From an uncultured Clostridia bacterium (GTDB lineage Bacteria; Bacillota; Clostridia; UMGS1810), in the NCBI GenBank assembly GCA_934481345.1, contig CAKSPF010000009.1, forward strand, positions 44,600 through 108,599: a DNA stretch of 64,000 nucleotides, in the 5' to 3' direction. A model generated the notes under the pieces. The model did not search any database, was not told where the DNA came from, and worked only from the letters and a program-made list of their open reading frames with translations. Position numbers and translations under genes: made by a program. Of this stretch, positions 28,501 to 36,500 are shown piece by piece. The number at the start of each line of letters is the position of its first letter. Position 1 is the first letter of the stretch.

Positions 28501-29987
28501 GGATAAAATCGGGTGCGGTATTTGATGAAATCCGTTCCGTAATCATACGGTTGCAGTGTTATGTTTTCACCGTCGGAGTCTGTCACATTCAGTACTATTT
28601 TCGGCAAATCGTCTTTTTTTACGTTTTTTGCCAAGGTTTTATTAAGATTGAGAGTTATTCCGAATGTTTCCCAAGGTTTAATAAATACAGCGCTGTCATC
28701 GGTTTTTGTCATTTGAATACTTTTGATGCCGAATGGCATCAAATCAACCTTTACCGAGCTTACAGGCGCTACAACTTTTCCAGCCGGCTGAAGTCCGTTT
28801 TCATCGGACGCAAATTTATTGCCGGAAATATCATATATATTATTCCACAGTGTTTCGTTTTCCTTTTCCGATACCGTTACGCTGCTGAATTTGTAAAAAT
28901 ATCCGCGTTCCTGCGTAACGGACGAGGAATCCGTATACGGGTCGGCAATTTTATATTCAAAAATCATAGTCGGTTTGCCGTCTTTTTTTGACGGTGCGAA
29001 TTTCAGAAACGGAGCTTCCGCGATAATTCCGCTAGTGCCGTCAATACCTACGGTGTTGACTTTCAGAGAGAGGTTTTTCAATTCGTTTGATGATTTGCCG
29101 TTAAATACAACCGGCTCATCCCATGTAACCCGGAAATACACTGTGCGGTCGTTAAGTTTGTCTGCGTTATCGAGAGTTACCGTTCCGTTTTCGATTTCAT
29201 TTTTTCCGTCTATATCGGCCGTCACTCTGACAGAATCTATTCTCGGACCTTTTACATCCCTGCCGACAAGCATTGCGCCCGACAGATAGGAGTCCACCTG
29301 AGCGTCTTTGTCGCTTATTGCCGTAAAGGATATGATATTAAGATTTTCGCTGTTTTTCCATGCGGAAAAATCGCCCAGGTTAGGTCCGTCTTTAAGTGTA
29401 TGGTACTTTTTCCAGCCTCCGCCGTTTGAGATTGTCAACCCGTCCAAAGCGTAGGTATAGCCTATATCATTACTTTTGTCTGTAAGTCCCCATTTTGTCT
29501 GAACGGTCTTTACCTTCCAGGAGAAAAAGTACTGCACATCTCCCTTGTCAAACATATTTGAGATGTTTCCGTTTTCTCTTTGTTCTTTATCGGCAAGTGC
29601 GGAAAAACGCACATTTGCGTCCCATCTTCTGACATTTCTCGGACCTTTTAGCTGAGTCTGCCATTCACCCTTTGAGTTAAAGCAATTCGTCATATCGGCT
29701 CCGTTGAAATAGCGGCCGAAGTGATTGAGAAGATAATTATTCTCGCGGAGCCATTTGATGGATTCGGCTTCACTTCCGATTATTTTGTCGCTTAATTTTC
29801 CCCATTCGGTTACGCCGGCGTCAAAGAATTTTACCGGCTCGCCGCCTGTGTAAAGCTGAGTTACGGGCTCATATGTTATTAAATGTCCGTATGCGTTTTT
29901 TTCGCTTTCGGCAGCTGACGCAATACCCATGCTTTGATTTATGAGCATACCGAATGTAAGTACAAATGCCGTAAATCTTTTTTTCAT
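22572..29987 (-). CDS. giant secreted Ig-repeat protein A1
   Basis: A 2471-aa protein with a signal peptide (residues 1-26, ending IASAAE). Most of it is a chain of Ig-like beta modules marked by recurring starts such as DFDAPVIEV, DTLAPTVSLS, DKTAPEAIIS, DKEPPKIV, DRDAPKL, DGLAPNIKM and DKTAPTIKF, with DRAGN/DKAGN turns. The final 90 residues form a separate module (YTFTVNGALIYANDVF, then YYYAKGYKTAAQMKYAKGF, ending in aromatic YLLYLYIY) that is also present at the end of A2. No SLH, LPXTG or transmembrane anchor was found. B1 starts 9 bases after the stop codon, so A1 and B1 are probably co-expressed and may form one surface structure. Confidence 0.85.
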   Translation of the reverse strand: MKKRFTAFVLTFGMLINQSMGIASAAESEKNAYGHLITYEPVTQLYTGGEPVKFFDAGVTEWGKLSDKIIGSEAESIKWLRENNYLLNHFGRYFNGADMTNCFNSKGEWQTQLKGPRNVRRWDANVRFSALADKEQRENGNISNMFDKGDVQYFFSWKVKTVQTKWGLTDKSNDIGYTYALDGLTISNGGGWKKYHTLKDGPNLGDFSAWKNSENLNIISFTAISDKDAQVDSYLSGAMLVGRDVKGPRIDSVRVTADIDGKNEIENGTVTLDNADKLNDRTVYFRVTWDEPVVFNGKSSNELKNLSLKVNTVGIDGTSGIIAEAPFLKFAPSKKDGKPTMIFEYKIADPYTDSSSVTQERGYFYKFSSVTVSEKENETLWNNIYDISGNKFASDENGLQPAGKVVAPVSSVKVDLMPFGIKSIQMTKTDDSAVFIKPWETFGITLNLNKTLAKNVKKDDLPKIVLNVTDSDGENITLQPYDYGTDFIKYRTRFYPGHKTEGKSVGIISVSSGKNKVKDDSGYTLMNYTADSSSILSPADIPSGAENKIAQYSISPDKQYKLDFDAPVIEVSASETSDGIILITAIADDASAEGCDAAFTVRANGRTADGGMYYQAASSESYNDSAWRKGAADTLNVSFSSPLINKNGKCTAYGFIRLPQKSEADKIDISVFVSDEAGNSASAEKSFSSPEWNGSDTLAPTVSLSVIQENIIVDISDMDDEITYMYGFSEDENTEPSSYTSASGKSGTLTAPDLPEGNMIHTRVLWLKAKDSHENESDVSKLSVNYDRTYTEINWKADTEKQYFSGEYPFVEFTVANAVSYWYVWAEKPANVSDTAAYIADNYLEDMKSRAEKYNCVFDPTVITLPVTELTGNTPVAEINSADESYGADITPAETSRPIMLIIAAEKREGGTLVKTLEFNTVYGAPKASVQQRRFSTNDSVGKRVDYIRDAEKSGLIWASDTDKYEYPLNTPNLYGFAQAEFNLCKDPVTAFDRVDTANSSVTLEKVVYEGTGINGAEKERTVIEKWNLSDLNFGGILSSESAIVDIDLSKIEPEYSVTDDDMNTGSVRYEFVCNMSYIGGIPSESKPITYFAFNNTPKGYINSTWYDTGRWMSRYRELDNYEMKNTEAVFDRNGNDVTAGIPVYTVMTSYPETSGYNEFIRFSAAGGSYSESDIAYYGAPVQNTVDTNNTSKLAVHIGTDPENLTDVLAFQADSYEVMSEPFDIGKYLFGDENEILEVKLYYRFEHPERGNMSPLYVMKIRRDNTEPLFDISISETERRTNEVLVKVNSLSDTQTAPDGTTVVDTPNPNMIYGSGEVVLDAWREAVKSDDLDSIPPEDQMSVWSGYDEATDTHFYKDYVRVVPDGGGIYHFISNGYFTPDAQDNAGNRSTSIMVNGEMVEVMSDGMDFPRYYINNVSNVPPEFTEEPAFTEDSGKFSVKAKTDQTVKNVYLKFDKAYSKFLTENESADDAKYNIKNVPGIVSGGFNSETGEIDAEIYVKYSDSVPLTSAVLVIEDSAGNKTEYTYNFKSPLCGIKPEITNAKNANGYPVYSYGKTLDFSVPVKLAGTDTGYCASHADVAVYSDGITQIEYTDLFGESRTENVYADIFGAAFNHSLIFTANGNEITPQTPVSSDIQVRIDTSKTKNLSVDGGKTEFTLNENGLLNYSLTNSELGQTREFNIPIINIDKTAPEAIISFNAEIETDVETGAKHIYSVTYSIEGFSEDGVTLIPSADGAVPSSVTFEYGSSEKEYTFRFRDAAGNEGSYTADASDIAFAQRADNKITDYRLTYTAADENGFRTVGQFGINGKVTDIGPLNRAVSVKIEALNQNGETVSSAISANGSLPQGTALYAKEKLVMFTTESSEERAVNLTLTGTGSENSINALVVLPANTIDLTAPSGTVYYKPVGDTVKAYLVTQDTDLAENGVYVTGTKADGTAFELKSDENGYYTDLDINGAGRFIMTDKAGNVGTVAIAVLTIDKEPPKIVSEGWQSLVDARTREEIAALLAMPTNSTIKLFMTFNEQLSGAEVKAFKSMGEAEELHPTDKYVTAAASGSTLTVEFIQNCRAKLTVYDLRGNALTLWRPEDGPITVIDRDAPKLAEGYPNIVFDKENNIVKIEYVFADGEEVMLLQNHEDGYKNKHIVTADKNGSHIFNFTDRAGNVFSDYPVISEIDGLAPNIKMNMDFVGNGAELSGNDSYIAGNFYTSKDVRILLNVTDTTADGITVTAETKSGTPISVKAENIDLDGKSYNYSFVVSENGSYKVTANDKWGHENSVETNISVIDKTAPTIKFGKNAVVINTGISEDDAKAKILEDITAADLQSGATSPMGDKSGSLKNTTPGIKISADISKVSLDKEGTYTAKITAEDRLGNTAEKTRTVTVVKDIYTFTVNGALIYANDVFTSAKGTIRLNGSSETAKYYYAKGYKTAAQMKYAKGFNADEGFDASQNGYYTILAQESNRKMYLLYLYIY

Positions 29988-30006
29988 TTAAACACTCCTC
30001 CCTTTG

Positions 30007-30372
30007 CTATACAATAGTTTTGCACTGCCGCATCAGAGCGGATATCCGCGCAAGGAACACTGCCGTTTTATACGGTTTTTTAATCCAGTCATCCGCTCCC
30101 GCATTCAGCATAGAAATTTCTTCTTCTCCGCTTCTGCCCACAAAAAGCAGTTTCGGCGGTTTGTCTGTGCTTTTTACCGTTTCGCAAAAACGTATCCGTT
30201 CGATTTCGTCGGTTTCAAGCTCTGCGATAACAAGGCGGATGTTTTCGCCCTCAATTGCCGCCGGTACATCTTGTATGCATGAACAGCAGATTACGTCATA
30301 GCCGCTTCGCTTGAGGATTTTGCCTGTTAAAGCGGAAAGCTCCGCGTCATGCCCGACAACCAATATTTTCAA
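30007..30372 (-). CDS. stand-alone pseudo-receiver domain protein
   Basis: A 121-aa CheY-like fold with no output domain. The usual acidic pair after strand 1 is degenerate (ILVVGHDAEL), and the phosphorylation Asp is replaced by Glu in LVIAELETDE. The Thr/Ser position is atypical (LLFVGRSG), whereas the conserved Lys is kept (DDWIKKPYK). It is therefore unlikely to be phosphorylated normally, and the Glu may mimic the active state. The start is TTG at 30372, 5-6 bases after GGGAGGTG; ATG 30387 would overlap that site. It is the first gene before A1 and B1, just downstream of a leader terminator. Its partner is unknown; a regulatory role in giant-protein expression is inferred. Confidence 0.75.
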   Translation of the reverse strand: MKILVVGHDAELSALTGKILKRSGYDVICCSCIQDVPAAIEGENIRLVIAELETDEIERIRFCETVKSTDKPPKLLFVGRSGEEEISMLNAGADDWIKKPYKTAVFLARISALMRQCKTIV

Positions 30373-30385
30373 AACAACACCTCCC

Positions 30386-30446
30386 AAAAAAACAAAAGCT
30401 CCGATGGACGAAATCCGATCGGAGCGATAGTTTCCCCACTATTATA
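30386..30446 (-). promoter_or_regulatory. leader with promoter -10 and terminator/attenuator hairpin
   Basis: On the minus strand, a TATAAT box (30446-30441) is followed by a small hairpin (ATAGT/ACTAT), then GCTCCGAT pairing with ATCGGAGC (30425-30398) and a long U-tract TTTTGTTTTTTT. The pseudo-receiver ribosome binding site follows at once, leaving no room for a promoter after the hairpin. Transcription of the giant-protein operon must therefore read through this terminator. No good -35 is visible. Confidence 0.6.
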
Positions 30447-30497
30447 AAGTATATCAGAAAAAACGTATTTTCCGAATTGTTAGGGAAAACTCACATT

Positions 30498-31199
30498 TTA
30501 ATTTGTAGTAAAAAAATATCCTTTTCCGTAAACCGAGATGATGTCATAGTCATCTGCGTTTTCCGTATTGATTTTCTTTTTTAAATTTCCTATATGGAAA
30601 CGAATGGTACGGGTGTCGTCCGCAGAGGGCATCCCCCATACGGTTTCGTACAATTCACCGGGTGAAAAAATCTTGTTTTCGTTTTTCATCAAAAGCAGAA
30701 GCAGGGCAAATTCTTTGACGGTAAGCTTTGCGTCTTTTCCGTTTACATAAGCTCTGTTTTTTGAAAGCTCCAGGGTGACAGAGCCTTTTTTTATGATGTC
30801 CGATTGCTCATATTTTTCTTTTTCCCTGAAATGGCGTGCCAGGAGCCGCTCGGTGACTGCAAGAAGTTCATCAAAGCTGTACGGTTTCGTGAGATAGTAG
30901 TCGCCGCCGCGGCCGAGCCCCTCCACTTTGTCGGAAATCTCGTTTTTACCGGTAAGGAACATCACGGGGTTATCACTTGTACGGCGGTATTCTTCGCATA
31001 TGTCATAGCCGCTCCCGTCCGGTAGCATTATATCCAGAATAAGCATATCCGGAGTGCCTTCCGACAGTCGCCGCCGGCTTTCGTTTGCAGAGCTTGCCGT
31101 TATGACATTATATCCGCGGCGCTTGAGCATACGCGCATTGATTTTAAGAACCTCCGGTTCATCTTCAACGATAAGTATGGTTGGTTTTATTATATCCAT
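30498..31199 (-). CDS. OmpR-family response regulator
   Basis: A 233-aa DNA-binding regulator. The receiver domain (1-120) keeps the acidic cluster VEDEPE, the phospho-acceptor in MLILDIMLPDGSG and the Lys in LTKPYS. The C-terminal winged-helix domain (135-232) has KLTVKEFALLLLLMKNENKI and DDTRTIRFHIGNLKKKI, typical of OmpR/PhoB regulators. It directly abuts the sensor kinase gene and is translated from the same mRNA. Its likely targets include the element's own giant-protein operon, though no binding sites were identified. Confidence 0.92.
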   Translation of the reverse strand: MDIIKPTILIVEDEPEVLKINARMLKRRGYNVITASSANESRRRLSEGTPDMLILDIMLPDGSGYDICEEYRRTSDNPVMFLTGKNEISDKVEGLGRGGDYYLTKPYSFDELLAVTERLLARHFREKEKYEQSDIIKKGSVTLELSKNRAYVNGKDAKLTVKEFALLLLLMKNENKIFSPGELYETVWGMPSADDTRTIRFHIGNLKKKINTENADDYDIISVYGKGYFFTTN

Positions 31200-32489
31200 T
31201 TATTTATCCTCAACGAAAGGCAGGGTAAATGAAACTGCCGTTCCCTTGCCGAGTTCGCTTTCAATCCATATTTTGCCGCCATGTGCTTCGATTATCTGAT
31301 GGCATACGAAAAGTCCTATTCCGTGCCGCCAGTATTCACGGCTTACGGAAACATATCCGTCAAATGCCTTTTCTTTTATTTCATCACGCATTCCCTCGCC
31401 GTTATCGGACACGGAAACAAGCTGATTTGAGTCTTGCTGCCTGAGGGTAATTGTGATAATTCCGTTTTTTGTGTGCTGCATGCTGTTTGACAGCAGATTT
31501 GTTATTACCTGAATAATTCTTGCGTAGTCAGCCTGAATGGGCGGCAGATTTTCGTCAAGATTAAAAACAAGCTTATTGTCGCCTGTATTGTTTTTGCCAA
31601 AGCAGGTTTCTGCCGCTTCGCGCAGAAGCTGAAACAGACGCACGGAGGAAATGTCAAGTGCAAGCCGTCCCTGCTCAATGGCTACGGTATCCATAAGCTC
31701 TACGACAATGTGGTCAATCCGCACTACCATTTTTTCTATGGTTTTTTGATTTTCTTTCATTGTTTCAATTTCCGGCTGCGGTTCGTCAAGCAGTTCAAAG
31801 GTATCGCGGGCATGCAGATTGATTGCGTTCAGCGGATTTTTTATTTCGTGGGCTACCGTTGTTAAAAATACGGACTTTACCTCGTCGTGGCGCTTTAACT
31901 GTTCGTTTTGATCGGCAAGCTGTTTCCTTTGGGATTCATATTCGCGAAGGTGCAGAAACAGGACAATTCCGCATGAAATGCTTACTGCCGAGGTTGTGAC
32001 AAGAATATCGGTCAGCATTTCCGCGTCGGTATGAAACCAGGTAACAAGCTGCGGATTAAGGTAGCCTATAACAGATACTGTAATATACTCCGATATTTCT
32101 GCAAGCGATACCAAAAGCGCCTTTATGCCGTCGAGCATCAATACGGTAAACAGCACCGCAAAGATAAACATTGACGGCATACCGCTTTTATAGCCTCCGG
32201 AGGCAAAAAACAGCATGGGGAAGAAAATCATAAAAATGGTAACTATTGTTACAGTATAGCCGATTTGATATTTTCCCGTTTTATATGTAAATATCAGCAG
32301 TCCTGCGGAGAGCAGGGTAAGCAGTGCGCTGAGAATGGCGCTTGTCCACATCGAGGTGATTATATTCAATACAAGTGTTGCGGCGCTTATACCGACCCCG
32401 GCAATGGCAAGAACTGTAAAAAGTCTTATGCGGAAATCAATACCGCTGTCGAAAATACGCGCTGTGAAATTTTTTATTTTTGCATACAA
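31200..32489 (-). CDS. membrane sensor histidine kinase
   Basis: A 429-aa kinase. Residues about 20-185 contain about six hydrophobic helices with no large extracellular domain, suggesting membrane or small-molecule sensing. A short coiled coil leads to the phosphorylation motif TTVAHEIKNPLNAI (His near residue 215). The ATPase domain has N-box QVITNLLSNSMQHTKNG, G1 SDNGEGM and G2 HGIGLFVCHQII. The start is TTG at 32489 with GGGAG upstream; it could also begin slightly differently. It is the first gene of the element 1 regulatory operon, just inside the right att site. Confidence 0.9.
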   Translation of the reverse strand: MYAKIKNFTARIFDSGIDFRIRLFTVLAIAGVGISAATLVLNIITSMWTSAILSALLTLLSAGLLIFTYKTGKYQIGYTVTIVTIFMIFFPMLFFASGGYKSGMPSMFIFAVLFTVLMLDGIKALLVSLAEISEYITVSVIGYLNPQLVTWFHTDAEMLTDILVTTSAVSISCGIVLFLHLREYESQRKQLADQNEQLKRHDEVKSVFLTTVAHEIKNPLNAINLHARDTFELLDEPQPEIETMKENQKTIEKMVVRIDHIVVELMDTVAIEQGRLALDISSVRLFQLLREAAETCFGKNNTGDNKLVFNLDENLPPIQADYARIIQVITNLLSNSMQHTKNGIITITLRQQDSNQLVSVSDNGEGMRDEIKEKAFDGYVSVSREYWRHGIGLFVCHQIIEAHGGKIWIESELGKGTAVSFTLPFVEDK

Positions 32490-32517
32490 TCATATCAACT
32501 CCCGTAGCTGATTTTTT

Positions 32518-32571
32518 ATGTTACGGTAACATCTTAATTTATATAATATAACAATATCGGTATGTTTTCAA
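32518..32571 (-). promoter_or_regulatory. promoter and palindrome upstream of the sensor kinase
   Basis: On the minus strand, TTGAAA (32571-32566) and TATTAT (32548-32543) have a 17-base spacer. Just downstream lies the perfect palindrome ATGTTAC-G/C-GTAACAT (32518-32532), placed as a roadblock-type operator between promoter and ribosome binding site. Confidence 0.6.
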
Positions 32572-32605
32572 GTAAAAAATATCAGCCTAAAGGAGCATTA
32601 TCGGC

Positions 32606-32617
32606 ACGACATAGGAA
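32606..32617 (+). repeat. element 1 right att core
   Basis: ACGACATAGGAA, identical to 14129-14140. The interior arm AGCATT at 32594-32599 is the inverted partner of 14153-14158. Confidence 0.85.
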
Positions 32618-32837
32618 ATGAAGAACTGGCTCATCTTGAAATGGTCGGAACGCTGGTATATCAGCTTACAAGAAATATCGACTCCGATATGGTGAAGGAC
32701 AGCGGATTTTACAACTATTTTGTAAATCATTCGACAGGAGTCTATCCCGCGAATACAAACGGAGCGCCTTTTACGGCGGCATACATCGCCGTAAGCGGAG
32801 ATCCTATTACAGATTTGAATGAGGACCTTGCAGCAGA
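32618..32837 (+). CDS. cotJC: cotJC segment 2 (middle; gene interrupted)
   Basis: 220 bases encoding the central part of CotJC: EELAHLEMVGTLVYQLTRNI, then PFTAAYIAVSGDPITDLNED and LAA. It includes the catalase-family helix with the metal-ligand-type ELAHLEM motif. The frame is open across the segment. Upstream it joins segment 1 at ACGACATAGGAA; downstream it joins segment 3 at GCAGCAGA. In place it has no start or ribosome binding site of its own. It runs on 15 bases into element 2 and stops at 32853. Retention of conserved residues without stops suggests recent insertion or selection. Confidence 0.9.
32830..32837 (+). repeat. element 2 left att core
   Basis: GCAGCAGA, identical to 49301-49308. 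The interior arm AAGAACAACATAA at 32852-32864 is a perfect 13-bp inverted match of TTATGTTGTTCTT at 49280-49292. Confidence 0.85.
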
Positions 32838-32925
32838 TGGTGCGTTTTTATAAGAACAACATAACCGCAGGTTAAAATGCACAGTATTTTTATCAAAAGT
32901 TTGTTATAAATTTTGAAAAATTCTA

Positions 32926-32978
32926 TTGAAATAAAAAAGGTTTGATGTTATAATTTATTTATCAATCAATAAATTATA
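32926..32978 (+). promoter_or_regulatory. TetR promoter with overlapping 30-bp palindromic operator
   Basis: TTGAAA at 32926-32931 and TATAAT at 32949-32954 have a 17-base spacer. Starting at the -10 itself, TATAATTTATT (32949-32959) and AATAAATTATA (32968-32978) are perfect 11-bp inverted repeats around an 8-base centre. This is the classic position for TetR autorepression. The ribosome binding site GGGAGG follows. Confidence 0.75.
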
Positions 32979-32988
32979 GGGAGGTCAA

Positions 32989-33579
32989 ATGAGAAGCGCA
33001 GGGTATAAGGAAGAAAAGAAGAAGGAAATAATGCAAAAATGCTTTGAATGTTACTGTGACAACGGGCTCAGGAACACGGGCATAAAGGAACTTGGGAAAT
33101 ACTGCGGCATGACAAGCGCCAACTTATATGCGTACTTTGACAATGTGGATGATCTGATTGTGCAGTCTACCGCATACTGCATGGCAAAGGTGGAAGATGA
33201 GTTTATGGCTCTCGCACCGGAAAATCCGCGGGATATTTTAAGATTTATAGATGAAGTACCGTATTGGACGGCTGAACATCACGGCAAAAAATACCGCCTG
33301 ATGTATCAGGTGTACACACATCCCAAATATGCCGAACACGGCAAAAGATTTGTCAACGGAGTGAGCGAGCGTTATACGGAGTATGCGCGTGAACTTTCGC
33401 CGAGACTCGGTATTCCCGTTGATATTTTATCGGGTTTTATATTTATCTTCGTGCGTGCGGCAGTACATTTTGCACTGTTTGAGGATGAGTATTATATGAA
33501 AATGCAGATGGAGGCGCTGAAGCTTTCGGTATTTTCGATGATTAAAAATTTTAAAAAAGAAGGGATTGAGAAAGAGTGA
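32989..33579 (+). CDS. TetR-family transcriptional regulator
   Basis: A 196-aa regulator. The N-terminal helix-turn-helix reads NTGIKELGKYCGMTSANLYA, then YFDNVDDLI. The C-terminal ligand domain is helical and not assignable. GGGAGG precedes ATG 32989. It lies directly behind a palindromic operator and overlaps the next gene by 4 bases (GTGA), so it is co-transcribed with A2 and B2 and probably represses the whole operon until a signal binds. It replaces, in position, the two-component system of element 1. Confidence 0.9.
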   Translation: MRSAGYKEEKKKEIMQKCFECYCDNGLRNTGIKELGKYCGMTSANLYAYFDNVDDLIVQSTAYCMAKVEDEFMALAPENPRDILRFIDEVPYWTAEHHGKKYRLMYQVYTHPKYAEHGKRFVNGVSERYTEYARELSPRLGIPVDILSGFIFIFVRAAVHFALFEDEYYMKMQMEALKLSVFSMIKNFKKEGIEKE

Positions 33580-36500
33580 AGCTGAGAAGATTATTGTGTG
33601 CTTTGCTTGCGGTTTGCATGCTTATACCGTTTAATTACGTTATGCCCGCATCGGCCGATACCGATTGGGAATACAAAGTAACGGTAACCACTGCAACGGG
33701 CGGAAGCGATCCGCACACAAAAAAAGGTGCAATTCAAGTCACGCTTAAATTCAACGGCGGCGACGAGGGCGGAAAGCTTGACGACGGCGTAAACAAAAAA
33801 GGCGCCGATGCAAAATACAGCACGAAATCCGCCCGTGCACCGTGGACGCTTGATTCTATTACACTTAAAAACAACACCAAAGACGGATACAAAATACACC
33901 GTATCAGAATAGAAGTCAGCAAAAGCGGTAAATCAAAAAACATTCTCGACTGGTATCCCGGAAATTCAAATGACACCAGCAGCGGTGAATGGATTGATAA
34001 GGATAACGGACGTAAAGAGTCGTATACGGTTTACACCGGCACAAAAAGAAAAATTTACCAAGCCGGAAATTTTTATGATGAATTCTGCAAGGACATCTTT
34101 ATTGAACCCATGGGAGAGAGCGGAAATATAAGTCATAAGTGGGACTGCAAAATCAGCGACAGTTATGCGGATATTATGGGTTCGTCATATAACTGTATGG
34201 AATACCCGGACGCACCGGAGATTGAAATTTCGGTAGGCGGCAAAAAGGGCGACAATTCAAAGATAACCAAAAGCGAGCTTGAGAAAAACGGATTTCAGTT
34301 TTTTAATGACAAGGACAGCGGCTTCGGTTATACTGCCAACCGCCTTTTGGTTTCGCATTATATGAACAAAAACAATATATACAGCATTGACATCGGCTTT
34401 AACATTAAGTTCCCGCCTGAAAGTACCTCTATGTACGGCGGTATATTCTATAGCGGTACTTCCACTGTTATACACCGTAATGCTTTCGCGCTGGAGAGTG
34501 TAAATTTCAGCAGTAACTACTACCATGCCGGTACGGACAATTATTTCTACAACAACTCGGGCGACAAAAAAATATCCGTTACCGCGAACATTAAGACCAC
34601 AGGAAGCAGCTCGGATTACGGTTCCGGCGCTCTTAAGGACTCAACGCTTTATTTTGATAAAGCTTATCTGAAAGCCGGAGATAATACAGTCATTAATGCC
34701 GCAGATTCGTCGGGTAAACCGATTTCGTCCGTAAAGGTTGACGACGGAAAATCGTTTAAACTTGAATTTCCGTATACCGAGGGATTGGATTCGCAAAATG
34801 CCGGCGTGGTGCTTATGTTTGAAAACGCAAGACTGAAGTATACGCCGTATACCGGAGAAGAAGAGGAACTCATAATGTGGGACGAAAACTACAACATTCC
34901 GGGATTTTCCAACAGGTCGATTGGCGGCTACATTATGTCGACTCACAAAATCGATTCGCAAAGCCCGACCGTTGCAGTATCTTCGGCAGACGGTACCGAT
35001 TTGAACAAATGGAACAAGACTGTTGCGTTATCCGCCGTGCCGAGTGAAGATATTTATTCACAAACTGCAAGCGGACTTACACGGGGGCTTTTGGATATGA
35101 ATCTCAGTGACGGTACAAATGCACCGGCAATTTACAGATTTAACTATACGGAGCAGAACCCCGGCACGGCATCATCAATGCAGAAGGTGCCTGCGCTTAA
35201 AAGTCTGTCACAGAAAATCACTTTGGCGCTCCGCGACAAGGTAGAGGGCAATTTTGATCTCGTTTTTTCGGGTTACGATTATGCAGGAAATCAGCTCAAA
35301 ACCGTGTATAAGGGAATAAAGCTTGACAATAAGGCTCCCGAAGTGACGGTTACGGAAAAAGCCAATCCAAAGATTGACGGCAAAAAAGGCAATATATATA
35401 ACGTGAAAATTTCAGACGCGTCGGGAACCGGCAGACTTTATTATATGTTTACCAAAAAGAACATTGCCGATATTCCCGAATATGACGGTTCGGGAAGTCT
35501 GACAAGCGGAGATATGGACACTACGCTTGACAAATGGGCATACATAGAGCAGAAAGATACCGAAAACGGCAAAACTGCCGCTGCGTATCTGGAGGTTGAA
35601 AAAGGACAGACCTTTATAGGACATCTTGTATACTTTGCAGTTGATGAAGCAGGCAACAAAACAAATATCTCTGTAGAGGATATAAATATAAACAATGAAG
35701 ACACCGCATATGACATAACACCGAAAAACCCCGCCAAGCCGCGTTCATCGTATGACATTTCCGTTACAACAAACGGAAACAACAAGGTTTACTACAGTTG
35801 GAAAAATTATGTAAAAGACGAAGCAACGGGAAAAATGAAAGAAAATTACATAGTCAAAGATAAGCTGTACAACGGAATTATCGAAACGGCAAAAGACGAG
35901 GCTACCAAAAACTTAAACGGAACGTACATTCTTGAATGTATAATCGTACCTCCGTCCGGCAAAAGCATACCGTGTGTTCCGGTAAGCTATGCTTTCGACA
36001 ATGAAGGACCTGTGATAAATGTCACACCCGCCGGAGGCGACACTTATAAGTCAAGTCAGACGGTTACCGTTTATGCAACGGATATGTCTGACATCGTGTC
36101 GGCAACGGCAAAGATTGTAACTCCCGACGGAAGGGATATTGAGGGCAGAGGAGAAACTGCGCTCAGCATTGCAAACGGCATACTTTCGCAGAATGTGAAC
36201 ATTTCGGACATTGCCGGCGGCGCTTATGCACTTAAAGTCACGGCAACCGACACAAACGGACTTTCCGCGACAGAAATTTCCAAACCGTTCTTTATAAGAA
36301 ACAGCAAGCCGACAGGTACGGTGGATGTATCAGGCAGCATCAGGCACAACGGCAGAGCGCTCATATCCGACGGCAAAATCAAGCTTGATTTTGACATTAC
36401 CGAGGCTTTTGCAAATTCGTCCGCTGCCGAAAATCAGGCATTGTACTACAGCGTAAGCACAACGGCGGGCGAATACGGAGAATGGTTAAAGGCAGGCGCT

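Larger units (their letters stand above)
14129..32617. mobile_element. element 1: 18.5-kb serine-recombinase element inserted in cotJC
   Basis: The element is bounded by direct copies of ACGACATAGGAA at 14129-14140 and 32606-32617; one copy plus the interior is 18,477 bp. Its contents, all on the minus strand, in transcription order are: sensor kinase, response regulator, pseudo-receiver, giant protein A1, giant SLH protein B1, small ORF, serine recombinase. Excision at the repeats restores the cotJC frame between segments 1 and 2. No capsid, replication or conjugation genes were seen. The organisation matches element 2. Confidence 0.9.

Noticed and set aside
30386..30446. ANTAR-type double hairpin or a known riboswitch in the pseudo-receiver leader
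   Set aside because: The loops do not fit the ANTAR hexaloop pattern, the leader is only about 50 bases, and no riboswitch consensus was recognised.
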